DNA of 64,000 bases, taken from positions 310,001 through 374,000 of the forward strand of contig NZ_FRCX01000001.1 in the NCBI RefSeq assembly GCF_900143065.1, in the 5' to 3' direction. The DNA comes from Duganella sacchari (lineage in GTDB: Bacteria; Pseudomonadota; Gammaproteobacteria; Burkholderiales; Burkholderiaceae_D). A program made the position numbers and the translations under genes. The notes beneath the pieces are model-generated. The model was not told the DNA's origin. It was given only the letters and a program-made list of their open reading frames with translations, and did not search any database. Positions 1 through 7,667 of this stretch are shown piece after piece (positions within the stretch are counted from its first letter, which is position 1; the number at the start of each line of letters is the position of its first letter).

Positions 1-385
1 GCCGCAGCGTCTTGAAACGCGGCAGATCGTGCGCGCGTATCAGCAGCAGACGCCAGCCGATCAGGCCACGGTCCAGCGGTATGCGGATCGGCAGCAAATC
101 CTTTTCGCGCTGCTGCGAAGTCATGGTCCACATCACATCGATGGTGCGGGCATGTTGCAGCTCCAGCAGCGCGCGGCTCTGGCGCATCAGCGGTCCCGCA
201 GCCTGCAGCGCGTAATCGCCGGAGGAACGCGCCAGCGCCATGCGCAGCAGCCGCACCGGATAATGCTCGGCCTTGGGCTCCGGTCCATCGGAACGGGGAA
301 AGCGCACCACCGTCGCCGCAGCGCGCACCGACGGCAAACTCATGGCCAGCAGGCCACCAAGCACGGAGCGTCTGAGGAGCTTCAT
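1..385 (-). CDS. Periplasmic solute-binding-like protein (5' part only)
   Basis: Only the N-terminal 128 residues are in the window; the gene continues past base 1. The product begins with a basic stretch and a hydrophobic core ending around residue 22 (SLPSVRA), a typical signal peptide. It continues with text typical of short periplasmic-binding-protein-like proteins of Oxalobacteraceae (phrases such as HYPVRLLRMAL, IDVMWTMTSQQRE, IPLDRGLIGWRLLLIR). These usually resemble amino-acid ABC transporter binding proteins but often lack a transporter nearby. The start follows the stop of the upstream gene by 9 bases, so the two are probably cotranscribed. The substrate cannot be told from what is visible. 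Confidence 0.6.
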   Translation of the reverse strand, partial: MKLLRRSVLGGLLAMSLPSVRAAATVVRFPRSDGPEPKAEHYPVRLLRMALARSSGDYALQAAGPLMRQSRALLELQHARTIDVMWTMTSQQREKDLLPIRIPLDRGLIGWRLLLIRAHDLPRFKTLR

Positions 386-394
386 GCGGTCAGC

Positions 395-934
395 TCAGCG
401 CGCATGCTCCAGGTACTGCTGATGATAGGCGATGCACAGTGCATGCAGTTCGTCGAAGCTGATTGCCAGCGCATTCGAGGCCAGCGCAATCGGACTGCCG
501 ACCAGCTTATAGTTCATGCGGTTGAAGACGCGCTTGATGGCGCCGCCAGACTCCACGTACTTTTGCGGATCACTCAAACGAACCACCAGGCTACGCTGCC
601 GATTCACCGCAAACACCGCAAAGCCCTCGATCTCGGACCAGGGCACCAACCCGCCAGCGCCAAGCAGCAAACCGTCCCGGTTCAGCACCAGGCCAGGCTT
701 CGTTGAAAACAACTTGCATAAGCCCACGACACCACACAGTCCGAAGAACACCATGGTCACGACACCAAGGCCGTGGACTAACACCGGACTATCGAGACGC
801 CGATTTTGCTCGATCTCGGCAGCATCCAGCTGCAGTAGCCAATATCCCAGCCAAACAAATACCAGCGCGCCGACTACGGCGATCCAGATCTTGGTTTTAC
901 TGACCTCAATGACGCGCTCGCCAAGCTGTTGCAT
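395..934 (-). CDS. STM3941-like two-TM membrane protein
   Basis: Predicted 179 residues. Two hydrophobic segments (about residues 15-35 and 53-75) are followed by a cytoplasmic domain with the pattern NRDGLLLGAGGLVPWSEI and later VVRLSDPQKYVE. This is the layout of the STM3941 family, small inner-membrane proteins with a PH-like domain and no assigned role. The gene ends 9 bases before the partial binding-protein gene. Upstream lies the strong terminator of the tRNA remnant, so it should have its own promoter in the short gap between 935 and 980. The family name is from memory of the motif pattern and has not been verified by search. Confidence 0.6.
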   Translation of the reverse strand: MQQLGERVIEVSKTKIWIAVVGALVFVWLGYWLLQLDAAEIEQNRRLDSPVLVHGLGVVTMVFFGLCGVVGLCKLFSTKPGLVLNRDGLLLGAGGLVPWSEIEGFAVFAVNRQRSLVVRLSDPQKYVESGGAIKRVFNRMNYKLVGSPIALASNALAISFDELHALCIAYHQQYLEHAR

Positions 935-980
935 AACATTTCCACATCGTTAGTAGATACGCAATACTAACAGAAGATGC

Positions 981-1045
981 CCAAAAGAAAAAAGCCATCT
1001 GTGACCTTGCAACGAACTTAACGTTGCAAGCACACAGATGGCTTT
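981..1045 (-). terminator. Strong terminator behind tRNA-Asn remnant
   Basis: Arms 991-1003 and 1033-1045 (13 bp, AAAGCCATCTGTG) enclose a second nested stem, 1006-1014 with 1022-1030. Read on the minus strand it ends in a T-rich tract (TTTTTTCTTTT). It has the same position relative to the tRNA 3' end as the terminators of the four intact tRNA copies, which shows that the remnant was once a complete transcription unit. Confidence 0.85.
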
Positions 1046-1052
1046 AGAATTC

Positions 1053-1078
1053 TGGCTCCCCGACCTGGACTCGAACCA
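1053..1078 (-). pseudogene. tRNA-Asn 3' fragment (26 nt), possible att site
   Basis: The T-arm and acceptor 3' strand including CCA match the four intact tRNA-Asn genes exactly over the last 26 nt. Identity extends 4 nt beyond the 3' end and stops abruptly after 1078. The 5' two-thirds of the tRNA is missing. A duplicated tRNA 3' end on the far side of AT-richer DNA is the usual footprint of tRNA-targeted integration. A partial deletion of a fifth tRNA copy would look the same. No integrase gene is present between here and the intact copy. Confidence 0.75.
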
Positions 1079-1119
1079 AGGGTCAAGACAATAGGAGAAC
1101 TAAGCGCCCGGTATGTCCA

Positions 1120-2107
1120 CTAAGATCTTAAGGAGTGGCGGAAAAGGTCTCCTCCAATATCCAACTCGCCTTTTCGGTTGTTCATGAAGTAGTGGACTTC
1201 GCAGAGAATCCGATAACTCGAGAAGAAGCCCTCCAATGCATCGTGCAGCTCTCGAGCCCAAGTAAGACGGTCTGCGTCTTTCGAAAAGAATTTGCGAATC
1301 TTCTCCGGGCTATCGCGGAGGTGGAACACATTGTTTCTGAAGTCCCTAAGCGGATGCCAGTGGGTGTTAATCAATTTCCCCAACGCGTTGGACAGGGGGA
1401 GCAATTCCTTAAATTCCCCAGGCCGTTCATCCATGAGCAGTCGGCGCATATTTACACCCTTGAATCCCTCACATGTGACAGCAAGGAATCCAAGCCAAGA
1501 GAAGAAGTAAATCCTACTCTGGACTTCGTCATTGCGACTCAATTTTCTAGCTTTCTTCCTTTTCGTTTTGAGCTTTTCATAATTCTCCCGCATCAGATCG
1601 GCCGCTTCGAAGTAGTGGGAATACAAGGTCATAACCATGTCGCGATTCCGGCTTGGGAGCATGTCACCGGGTTGAGTGGAATCGATATCTATGGCAAGAA
1701 CCCGCGTGGCATCGGCGAAATATAGCAGGCCGGACCTCGAATGCTCCAGTTCACCGGATGCTATCGCTGCGTCGAAAGATTTTTCGATTTGCTCCGCACT
1801 GTCGAAACCGAAACAGGGCAATCGGTCCCTTGTGAAGTGAGCTAACCGCCACAAGTCAAATCCGTCGATCTCGCCGTTTTCGCCAAAATCGAAGTCAACT
1901 TTTCCGGTATCCAGTTGCACCTCGCAACCGGCGCCATGCTTGTGATATTTAATTCCGCAGGCAAGAACGCCACTACCCGGAATATCGTATTTCCAGCCAT
2001 GCAAAAGAGCTGTACGGCATTTTTATACCGGACCTGTACATCAACGCTACAGCGTCTCTCACGCGTGTTTGGTATTCGTTGATTAGCTGCTCGAGGTTCT
2101 TGTCCAT
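1120..2107 (-). CDS. DUF6896-like / HEPN-like fusion, apparently frameshifted
   Basis: The main open frame (294 codons) begins at a TTG around 2004, just after an in-frame stop. A second frame starting at ATG 2107 (MDKNLEQLINEYQTRV...) runs into it. Removing one base from the 4-base A run at 2003-2006 (plus strand) joins them into a protein of about 329 residues. The N-terminal part carries VDFDFGENGEIDGFDLWRL, the signature I associate with DUF6896. The C-terminal half is helical and holds RNNVFH, an R-x4-H motif as in HEPN RNases, flanked by LRDF and LRDS. Base composition is clearly AT-richer than in neighbouring genes. Whether the frameshift is real or a sequencing error is unknown. No toxin partner is adjacent. 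Confidence 0.6.
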
Positions 2108-2319
2108 GCATGTCCCTATTCGGGCGCTAGGAAGCTGCGTATGTCGATAGTTGGCAAACGACAGCTACGCTATCCATGGGTGCTGGTAACATAGTACGAT
2201 TAATTTCTCCTCCAGCCAAGTGACCTCATCAGGTGGGTGCTAAGCTGTACGTCTCGCCGAAGCCAAAAGACCAGCCCCCCCCACCGGCAATCTAGTCCCA
2301 GTACCGAGCCCCAAATGAC

Positions 2320-2355
2320 AAAAAAGGGGTTACATCCCGAAGCATGTAACCCCTT
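2320..2355 (-). terminator. Terminator of tRNA-Asn copy A
   Basis: Minus-strand hairpin with arms AGGGGTTACAT and ATGTAACCCCT around a short GC-rich loop, followed by TTTTTTG. It lies about 20 bases beyond the tRNA 3' end. Its sequence is unrelated to the terminators of the other copies. Confidence 0.85.
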
Positions 2356-2375
2356 AATCTGTACTACTAATATTC

Positions 2376-2451
2376 TGGCTCCCCGACCTGGACTCGAACC
2401 AGGGACCTGCGGATTAACAGTCCGTCGCTCTACCGACTGAGCTATCAGGGA
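2376..2451 (-). tRNA. tRNA-Asn(GUU), copy A
   Basis: 76-nt cloverleaf with encoded CCA. Acceptor TCCCTGA/TCGGGGA, D-arm GCTC/GAGC, anticodon loop CTGTTAA with anticodon GTT, T-arm CCTGG/CCAGG around TTCGAGT. It is identical to copies B, C and D. The T-arm and acceptor end recur as the 26-nt fragment 1.3 kb downstream. Confidence 0.97.
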
Positions 2452-2462
2452 AAAGAGGCCGC

Positions 2463-2491
2463 ATTATATACGGCCATTTTTCAGCTGTCTA
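2463..2491 (-). promoter_or_regulatory. Sigma70 promoter of tRNA-Asn copy A
   Basis: Minus strand: -35 TAGACA (2486-2491), 17-base spacer, -10 TATAAT (2463-2468). The -10 ends 11 bases before the tRNA 5' end, so initiation should fall close to the mature end. Confidence 0.8.
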
Positions 2492-2508
2492 GGCTGAGGC
2501 GGATTTAA

Positions 2509-4692
2509 TTAAAAGCCGCCGCGGAACTGCACGCCAAACTGACGTGGCTCGTTGACGAAGCCGGTCAGGTTGTTGAAGTCGATGCCGCCGATGATGCGCT
2601 CGGTGTTGGTGATGTTACGCGCGAAACCAGCAACTTCATACTTGCCGCCGGCCCAGTTGTAACCCACGCGCAGACCGCCTTCCACCATCGACTTGCCGGT
2701 GAACTCTTTCGACTCGTACAGGAAGAAGTTGATCTTGCTGCGGTACGACCAGTCGGTCAGCACGAACAGGTTGCCGTCCGCCAGTGGCCAGTTGTAACGC
2801 GCGGTGGCGTTCACGATGACCTTGGCAGCTTGTGGCAGCGGATTGCCGTTGATCGACACCAGGCCGTTGGCACCGATCGGATCGGTGATGGTGCACTGGG
2901 CGCACTTGGCCACGTACAGGTTAGGATCTTCGATCTTGGTGAAGTTGTACGAACCGCTCAGGCTGACTTTGAAGTCCGGGGTCACGAAACCTTCGATCTC
3001 GCCTTCCAGGCCACGGCCAACAGTCTTGGCTGCGTTGATCAGCTTGGTCACGTTGGAGTTACCACCCACCACGGTCAGCTGCTGGTTCTTGACTTCGTAG
3101 TCAAACACGCTCAGCGACGCGCGGGCGCGGCGGTTGAACAGGTCGGCCTTGATGCCGGCTTCGTACGAGGTGATGGTTTCCGCATCGGCCACGGTGATCG
3201 GCACCGACGCCGAAGCAGCGGCGATCGATGGTGCGCGGAAGCCGGTCGCTACGCGGGCGTAGGTGCTGACATCCTTGTTGATCTTGTAGGTGCCGCTCAG
3301 GTCCCAGTTCGCCTTGTTCTTGCTCTCTTCAACCGACTTTGGACCGATCTGGGTCACGTTCCACGATTCCACGGTGCGGAAGTCTTTCTGGTCGTGGGTG
3401 TAACGCAGGCCGCCGCGTACGGTGAAGTCGCTCGACACGTCATAGGTCACCGAACCGAACGCTGCGTACGCGGTGTTGTTCTGGTGGCTGGCCAGGTGCG
3501 AGGTCTGCACCTGGGTGTTGCTGTCGAAGTTGTCGCTGAAGCCGTCGCCGCTTTCCTTGAAGTAGTAGACGCCGGTCTGCCAGTTCAGCGGGCCAGCGTT
3601 TTTCGACTCGACGCGGAATTCCTGGCTGTACTGCTTCAGGCCGGTCAGCCCGCCACCGGTTTGTACCTGGAATGGAATGAAGCCAGGGCCGGTTGGGGTG
3701 CCGCCGTCGATGTCGCCACGGCTGTAGTAGTTGTCCACGGCTTCGTAGCCGGTGATCGAGAACAGCTTGACGGCGCCCAGGTCCCAGGTCAGGCGGGCAT
3801 TGGCGCCGTTGGTGCTCAGGTTCTGGAAGTTCTGGCCGTTGGTGTTGATCTTGGTGAAGTCGTAACCGTCAGCGAAGTCGTTGGTGCCCTTCTTGATCAG
3901 GTTGGCGCGGAACAGGCGCGCGCTACCGTCGGTGGTACGCGAGTGCACATTGAACAGCGCGTTGAAGGTGGTGCTCGGCTTGTACAGGAACTGCACGCGC
4001 TCGGCGTGTTCGTTGTAGCCTTCCAGCGCATCGTTCTGCTTGGTGAAGGTGTTGTCGACGAAGTTGTCGCGGTGCTGGCGCAGCGTCGACACGCGCATCG
4101 CCCATTCGCTCGACAGCGGAATGTTGGCGGCCGCTTCCAGCGCAGCGGTGTTGTGGGTGGCGATCGAGGCGCTGTAGTAGCCTTCGATCTTGTCCAGGTT
4201 CGGCTTGGCCGATTCAAACTTGACCACGCCAGCCGGGGTGTTACGGCCGAACAGGGTGCCCTGCGGGCCGCGCAGCACTTCCACGCCCGCCACGTCAAAG
4301 ACCGGGTAGCCTTTCAGGATGCCGTTCTCTTGCACCACGTCGTCATAGATCAGCGACACTGGCTGCGAGGCGAAGGTGCTGAAGTCGGTGTTGCCATAGC
4401 CGCGGATGTAGAAGCGCGGGAAGGTACGGCCGTTCGACGATTCCACGTTCAGCGACGGCACTTTGCCTGCCAGGAAGCGGATGTCCTGGCCGCCGGACAG
4501 CAGCACATCGAGTTTTTCATCTTTCAGCAGGGTGACGGAAACCGGCACATCCTTGATGTTCTCGGCACGGCGCTGTGCGGTCACAGTCACGGTTTCCAGT
4601 TGCGGCTCGGTGCTTTGTGCCAGGGCGGTGCCAATAGGCATAAGGGCGCTCAGCGCCAGCAGGCGCTTGTGCATCTTCGACAGTTTGATCAT
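2509..4692 (-). CDS. TonB-dependent outer-membrane receptor
   Basis: Predicted 727 residues, within the normal range of the family. Signal peptide to about residue 25 (ending ALAQ), a TonB-box-like ETVTVTA near residue 33, then the plug domain (NIKDVPVSVTLL, and VEVLRGPQGTLFGRNTPAG near residue 137). A 22-strand-type barrel follows and ends in a terminal Phe after FGVQFRGG. The plug text is of the kind seen in sphingomonad/Caulobacter-like receptors, which often take up siderophores or plant-derived carbon compounds; the ligand is not readable from sequence. No transporter, regulator or FecIR-like pair is adjacent, so it stands alone between two tRNA-Asn copies. An alternative start six codons downstream would also leave a good signal peptide. 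Confidence 0.93.
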   Translation of the reverse strand: MIKLSKMHKRLLALSALMPIGTALAQSTEPQLETVTVTAQRRAENIKDVPVSVTLLKDEKLDVLLSGGQDIRFLAGKVPSLNVESSNGRTFPRFYIRGYGNTDFSTFASQPVSLIYDDVVQENGILKGYPVFDVAGVEVLRGPQGTLFGRNTPAGVVKFESAKPNLDKIEGYYSASIATHNTAALEAAANIPLSSEWAMRVSTLRQHRDNFVDNTFTKQNDALEGYNEHAERVQFLYKPSTTFNALFNVHSRTTDGSARLFRANLIKKGTNDFADGYDFTKINTNGQNFQNLSTNGANARLTWDLGAVKLFSITGYEAVDNYYSRGDIDGGTPTGPGFIPFQVQTGGGLTGLKQYSQEFRVESKNAGPLNWQTGVYYFKESGDGFSDNFDSNTQVQTSHLASHQNNTAYAAFGSVTYDVSSDFTVRGGLRYTHDQKDFRTVESWNVTQIGPKSVEESKNKANWDLSGTYKINKDVSTYARVATGFRAPSIAAASASVPITVADAETITSYEAGIKADLFNRRARASLSVFDYEVKNQQLTVVGGNSNVTKLINAAKTVGRGLEGEIEGFVTPDFKVSLSGSYNFTKIEDPNLYVAKCAQCTITDPIGANGLVSINGNPLPQAAKVIVNATARYNWPLADGNLFVLTDWSYRSKINFFLYESKEFTGKSMVEGGLRVGYNWAGGKYEVAGFARNITNTERIIGGIDFNNLTGFVNEPRQFGVQFRGGF

Positions 4693-5059
4693 TCAATTTC
4701 CCGATTTAAATGTAGTGCAAAGAGTTAAAAACAGTGTCCCCTGTTCTCTCTTTTCTGGTCACTACCCGTTCATCTGTCGTGATCGTGGTAGCGCGTGGCA
4801 GCCCTGAATCCGCCCGCGGTGGCTTTCAATAATGCACTGACTTTTTTGAAAGGCGATATTCTCTTTGATGCATACCATGTATTGCAAGTCGAATATAACA
4901 ACCAGCCAATTAACGGTTAGAAATTCGGCTAAAGATATGCAATAACTGAATATTCAGTGGCTTAGGCGTGACAGTACAGCCACACAATGGCAGGAACAGC
5001 AAGCTTGCTGTCGAAACATGAACCTGGGAGAAGATGGGCGCGTGTAGGAATTTCGCCAC
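4693..5059. other. Intergenic, AT-rich, no gene seen
   Basis: The stretch between the TonB receptor start and the DUF3334 terminator is AT-richer than the surrounding DNA. It must contain the receptor promoter, reading left. I see a small palindrome, CTGAATATTCAG, around 4947-4958 and A/T tracts, but no promoter or Fur-type site that I would defend. No open frame with coding character was found on either strand. Confidence 0.5.
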
Positions 5060-5092
5060 AAAAACAGCACGGCCAGCGCGACGCTGGCCGTG
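5060..5092 (-). terminator. Terminator after DUF3334 gene
   Basis: Stem CACGGCCAGCG/CGCTGGCCGTG (5069-5079 with 5082-5092) with a 2-base loop on paper, followed on the minus strand by CTGTTTTTG. It begins 13 bases beyond the stop codon of the DUF3334 gene. Confidence 0.85.
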
Positions 5093-5104
5093 TGGGAGGG
5101 AGGA

Positions 5105-5797
5105 TTACATGCCGAGCGATTTCAGCAATTCGTCAGCGTCAGGATCGGACGATGCGGTGGACGACGACGGTGTGGACTGGTGGGCCACGCGTTGCTCGTC
5201 GAGCAAGGCATCCGGATCGTCGATTTCGCTGGAGTCAAAGTCGTGCAGGCGGATGAACTCGGTGCGGTCGATGGCCAGTTCCAGGTAGAAGATATTGCCC
5301 TTCTCCGTGTAGAAGCTGACGCGGCGCATTTCCGGGCGGTCCAGCGGGGTATCGACGCTGAGCACGATCTGCTTGTTCAGCACCAGCATCTTCGGCTGAT
5401 TCTGGGTGATATTGGTTTGCAGTTCACGGCGGATCTTGCCCGTAAAGTCGCCGACGATCTGGTTCATGAGCTCGCCCATGATGTTGGCCACTTCATCCGA
5501 GGTGTGCGAGCTGGCCAGTTCCGACTTTGGCATGCCCATGTGCAGCATGTAGCGCTCGTAGATTTCCATGGCGGTATCGGCGGAGAAGTTCAGCACCACC
5601 AGGCCGGTGAAGCCGCCATCGAACAGCACGAAGCAGCCGATGTCCGGCTTCAGCCCGACCTTGGTAATCCGCTGCACCATGCCGGAATAGTTGACCTTGC
5701 TTTGTGTGGCGACGTTCAGCACCCGGCTCACCGAGTTGCACAGACTCATCAACAAGTCTTCCGTACCGTAGACAATTGCATCGTTTTCGTCGCTCAT
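5105..5797 (-). CDS. DUF3334 family, CheX-like protein
   Basis: Predicted 230 residues without signal peptide or membrane segment. The text TEDLLMSLCNSVSRVLNVAT near the start, GCFVLFDGGFTGLVVLNF and TSDEVANIMGELMNQIVGDF in the middle is characteristic of DUF3334. These proteins resemble the CheC/CheX/FliY phosphatase fold (E..N...GE..N helix). The tail (about 200-230) is acidic and low complexity and ends in DELLKSLGM. A role in chemotaxis or c-di-GMP-type signalling is an inference from the fold; no che genes are nearby. The start has a good ribosome site (AGAGGTAG) 10 bases after the stop of a small upstream gene, so the pair is likely an operon. Confidence 0.8.
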   Translation of the reverse strand: MSDENDAIVYGTEDLLMSLCNSVSRVLNVATQSKVNYSGMVQRITKVGLKPDIGCFVLFDGGFTGLVVLNFSADTAMEIYERYMLHMGMPKSELASSHTSDEVANIMGELMNQIVGDFTGKIRRELQTNITQNQPKMLVLNKQIVLSVDTPLDRPEMRRVSFYTEKGNIFYLELAIDRTEFIRLHDFDSSEIDDPDALLDEQRVAHQSTPSSSTASSDPDADELLKSLGM

Positions 5798-5807
5798 ATC
5801 ACTACCT

Positions 5808-6023
5808 CTACTTATTTTTTAAAGATGAAAGTACCGTTTCCCGGTCCAACGCGAGACGAAACAAGGCCACCTCGGCGAGCAAGCGGACTACCTCATCTTT
5901 CCATTGCTGATCCTGCAGCGCGGCGGCCGGCGTGGCAGCCAGGGTTCGGCGCAAGATCTCGACTTCAAGTTCCAGGTCCCGGACACGCCGCACGCTCGCG
6001 CGCGCCTCAACGCTCATGACCAT
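5808..6023 (-). CDS. Small coiled-coil protein upstream of DUF3334
   Basis: A 71-residue product starting at the first of two close ATGs (6023 or 6017), preceded by a strong ribosome site GAAGGGGA. The sequence is helical with heptad-like spacing (RVRDLELEVEILRRTL, then VVRLLAEVALFRLAL). It ends 10 bases before the DUF3334 start. Its position, ribosome site and coiled-coil pattern argue that it is real. I recognise no family. It could be a DUF3334 partner; this is inference from adjacency only. Confidence 0.55.
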   Translation of the reverse strand: MVMSVEARASVRRVRDLELEVEILRRTLAATPAAALQDQQWKDEVVRLLAEVALFRLALDRETVLSSLKNK

Positions 6024-6143
6024 GACTTCCCCTTCGGGCCGGAAATAAGATTCAGAATACCGACGCGCAAGATTCTCGTCCACTTGTATCGTGTATTTTG
6101 TGAATTTTGCGTGCCAAAATGCAAAAAGCGGCATGTCCCGCGT

Positions 6144-6583
6144 GCGCCAGGCTCTCAACACGGCGGCACTTACAGCGCCGATATCGGTGCGCTGCGTAAC
6201 ACTATCCGCGCCAACGGCGCCGTTGCCCATATCCAGGCGATTCCAGTCAGCCATCCATTGCAGCCCGCCGCCAACCTTACCGTGTTCGTGAATCTGGCCT
6301 ATCAGTCCAACGGCGCGCTGGCGCTCGGCTATGCCCATCCGCCGCTGCCCAACATCACGGACGCCACGCTCAGCAACGCTGTTGCGGCCCTGTCCGGCTA
6401 TAACGGCGGCGAGCTGAACGCCGCCTTGCTCGACAGCCTGGCACGCGTGAACGTGGCGGTCAGCGAAGCGGCACGTTTCAGCGATGTCAGTGGCGGCGTC
6501 GCCGGTGTGCTCGGCAGTGCCGCGCCTAGGTGCCGAATCTGGGCCAACTGCACGCCTGGGGCGGTCATACGCTGGGCGGCTGA
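6144..6583 (+). pseudogene. Decayed ribosome-inactivating protein (RIP-like) gene
   Basis: This frame reads ALRNTIRANG...IPVS, NLTVFVNLAYQSNGALALGY, then LDSLARVNVAVSEAARF. It matches the order of elements in RIP N-glycosidases (ricin A/Shiga A fold): the N-terminal LR..L helix, the VxLxxxxxxLxxGY strands, and the active-site helix SEAARF with Glu (codon 6465) and Arg (codon 6474). One base appears to be lost around 6528-6530. In the shifted frame the text VPNLGQLHAWGGHTLGG supplies the conserved Trp (6557-6559; compare NSWG in ricin) and a stop. No convincing start codon or ribosome site is seen. The ricin Tyr80 position reads Leu. The family call is from motif order, not a search. Confidence 0.55.
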
Positions 6584-6625
6584 GCGCCATGGTCGGCGCA
6601 AACCCTCTGCGCGGCAGCTGAAACG

Positions 6626-6658
6626 CAAAAAGCCCAACCGGTGAAGGTTGGGCTTTTC
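6626..6658 (-). terminator. Terminator of tRNA-Asn copy B
   Basis: Stem AGCCCAACC/GGTTGGGCT (6631-6639 with 6646-6654), followed on the minus strand by TTTTTGC. It begins 8 bases past the tRNA 3' end. Confidence 0.85.
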
Positions 6659-6665
6659 TGTATTC

Positions 6666-6741
6666 TGGCTCCCCGACCTGGACTCGAACCAGGGACCTGC
6701 GGATTAACAGTCCGTCGCTCTACCGACTGAGCTATCAGGGA
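6666..6741 (-). tRNA. tRNA-Asn(GUU), copy B
   Basis: 76 nt, base-for-base the same as copy A, with anticodon GTT and encoded CCA. Only the four to five bases after CCA (GAATA on the minus strand) are shared with the other copies; flanks otherwise differ. Confidence 0.97.
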
Positions 6742-6753
6742 ATTGAGGCCAGA

Positions 6754-6782
6754 ATTATAGCTGCCGAAATTGGGCTTGGCTA
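6754..6782 (-). promoter_or_regulatory. Sigma70 promoter of tRNA-Asn copy B
   Basis: Minus strand: -35 TAGCCA (6777-6782), 17-base spacer, -10 TATAAT (6754-6759). The stretch from the -10 to the tRNA (TATAATTC-GGCCTCAATT) is nearly the same in copy C. Confidence 0.7.
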
Positions 6783-6808
6783 GTCTTTATGATTTTTTAC
6801 AGCCTAGC

Positions 6809-7435
6809 TCAGACAAAGGCGACGGTCACGCGCACGGCGCCACGTTGATTCGCCGGTAACAGGGAATCGCCGATTTCAGCACGCAGACTTGCCGCCACCT
6901 GATCGCGGACGGCAGCCGTGGCAGCGGCGTCGAAATGCGCCAGTGCCGCATTGATCGTGGCTTGTGCAGTCGCAGTGGGGAGATTCAGTTCGGCAGCCAG
7001 GCCGATCACCTTGACATTGTCCTTCCCATAATCCCAGGCATTGATGCCGCGGTGAATCGACACCTCGATGCCCTTGGGCGTGCTGGCGACCGCCGTGTCG
7101 GCGCCGATCTTGAGCTGAACATTGACCGGGCGCGCGGTAAAGTGCACATTGGTCACCTCGACCCGGACTTCCGGACTCGGCACCTTCGTCGTCGGGACAA
7201 AAATCTGGTTGATCGTGAACGTGACGTGGGCGGCCAAGTCCTGGTTGGCACCGGCCACGGGCACGCGGCGCATGCGCGACACCATCAGTTTGCCAACGCA
7301 ACCATCCGCGCCGCCAATCGGGAAGGTCCAGATATTGTCGGTGGAAATGCGGACATTGAGTCCATTGGCCAGCGCAGTGCGAATCTGCTCAGTGGTGTTA
7401 AGCTGCTGGTTCTTGTCGCCGATCGTGATTGTCAT
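6809..7435 (-). CDS. Orphan hypothetical protein, 208 aa
   Basis: The start at ATG 7435 is set by a strong ribosome site, CAGGAG, just upstream (CAGGAGAGCATCATG). The product has no signal peptide or membrane segment and is rich in beta-branched residues. Visible text includes TFPIGGADGCVGKL, AHVTFTINQIFVP, VRVEVTNVHFTARPVNVQL and HRGINAWDYG. The C-terminal quarter is Ala-rich and helical and ends RGAVRVTVAFV. I do not recognise a family. The gene sits alone between tRNA-Asn copies B and C, next to the RIP-like remnant on the other strand. A link between the two is possible but not shown. Confidence 0.75.
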   Translation of the reverse strand: MTITIGDKNQQLNTTEQIRTALANGLNVRISTDNIWTFPIGGADGCVGKLMVSRMRRVPVAGANQDLAAHVTFTINQIFVPTTKVPSPEVRVEVTNVHFTARPVNVQLKIGADTAVASTPKGIEVSIHRGINAWDYGKDNVKVIGLAAELNLPTATAQATINAALAHFDAAATAAVRDQVAASLRAEIGDSLLPANQRGAVRVTVAFV

Positions 7436-7532
7436 GATGCTCTCCTGAAAATAAGTTGATGAACCACACAGAGGTTCAGGAGAAATATTATTGTTGGTGA
7501 CACGCTGCGGTCTGACCATTGCTGACGCTGCC

Positions 7533-7572
7533 ACAAACGAAAACGGCCCAGCGATTTCGCGCTGGGCCGTTT
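7533..7572 (-). terminator. Terminator of tRNA-Asn copy C
   Basis: Stem AAACGGCCCAGC/GCTGGGCCGTTT (7541-7552 with 7561-7572) with an 8-base loop, followed on the minus strand by TCGTTTG. It could also act on transcripts from the left, since the arms end in A and T runs. Confidence 0.8.
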
Positions 7573-7579
7573 AATATTC

Positions 7580-7655
7580 TGGCTCCCCGACCTGGACTCG
7601 AACCAGGGACCTGCGGATTAACAGTCCGTCGCTCTACCGACTGAGCTATCAGGGA
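7580..7655 (-). tRNA. tRNA-Asn(GUU), copy C
   Basis: 76 nt, identical to the other three copies, with anticodon GTT and CCA encoded. Confidence 0.97.
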
Positions 7656-7667
7656 ATTGAGGCCGGA

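Noticed and set aside
29..706. Plus-strand frame of 225 codons at the left edge
   Set aside because: It covers two minus-strand genes with signal peptide, membrane segments and family motifs; it has none itself.
5904..6644. A single 246-codon plus-strand gene
   Set aside because: The first third is antisense to the small coiled-coil gene and the last part runs in the wrong frame after 6530. Only the middle has protein-like character, so it is listed as a RIP-like remnant instead.
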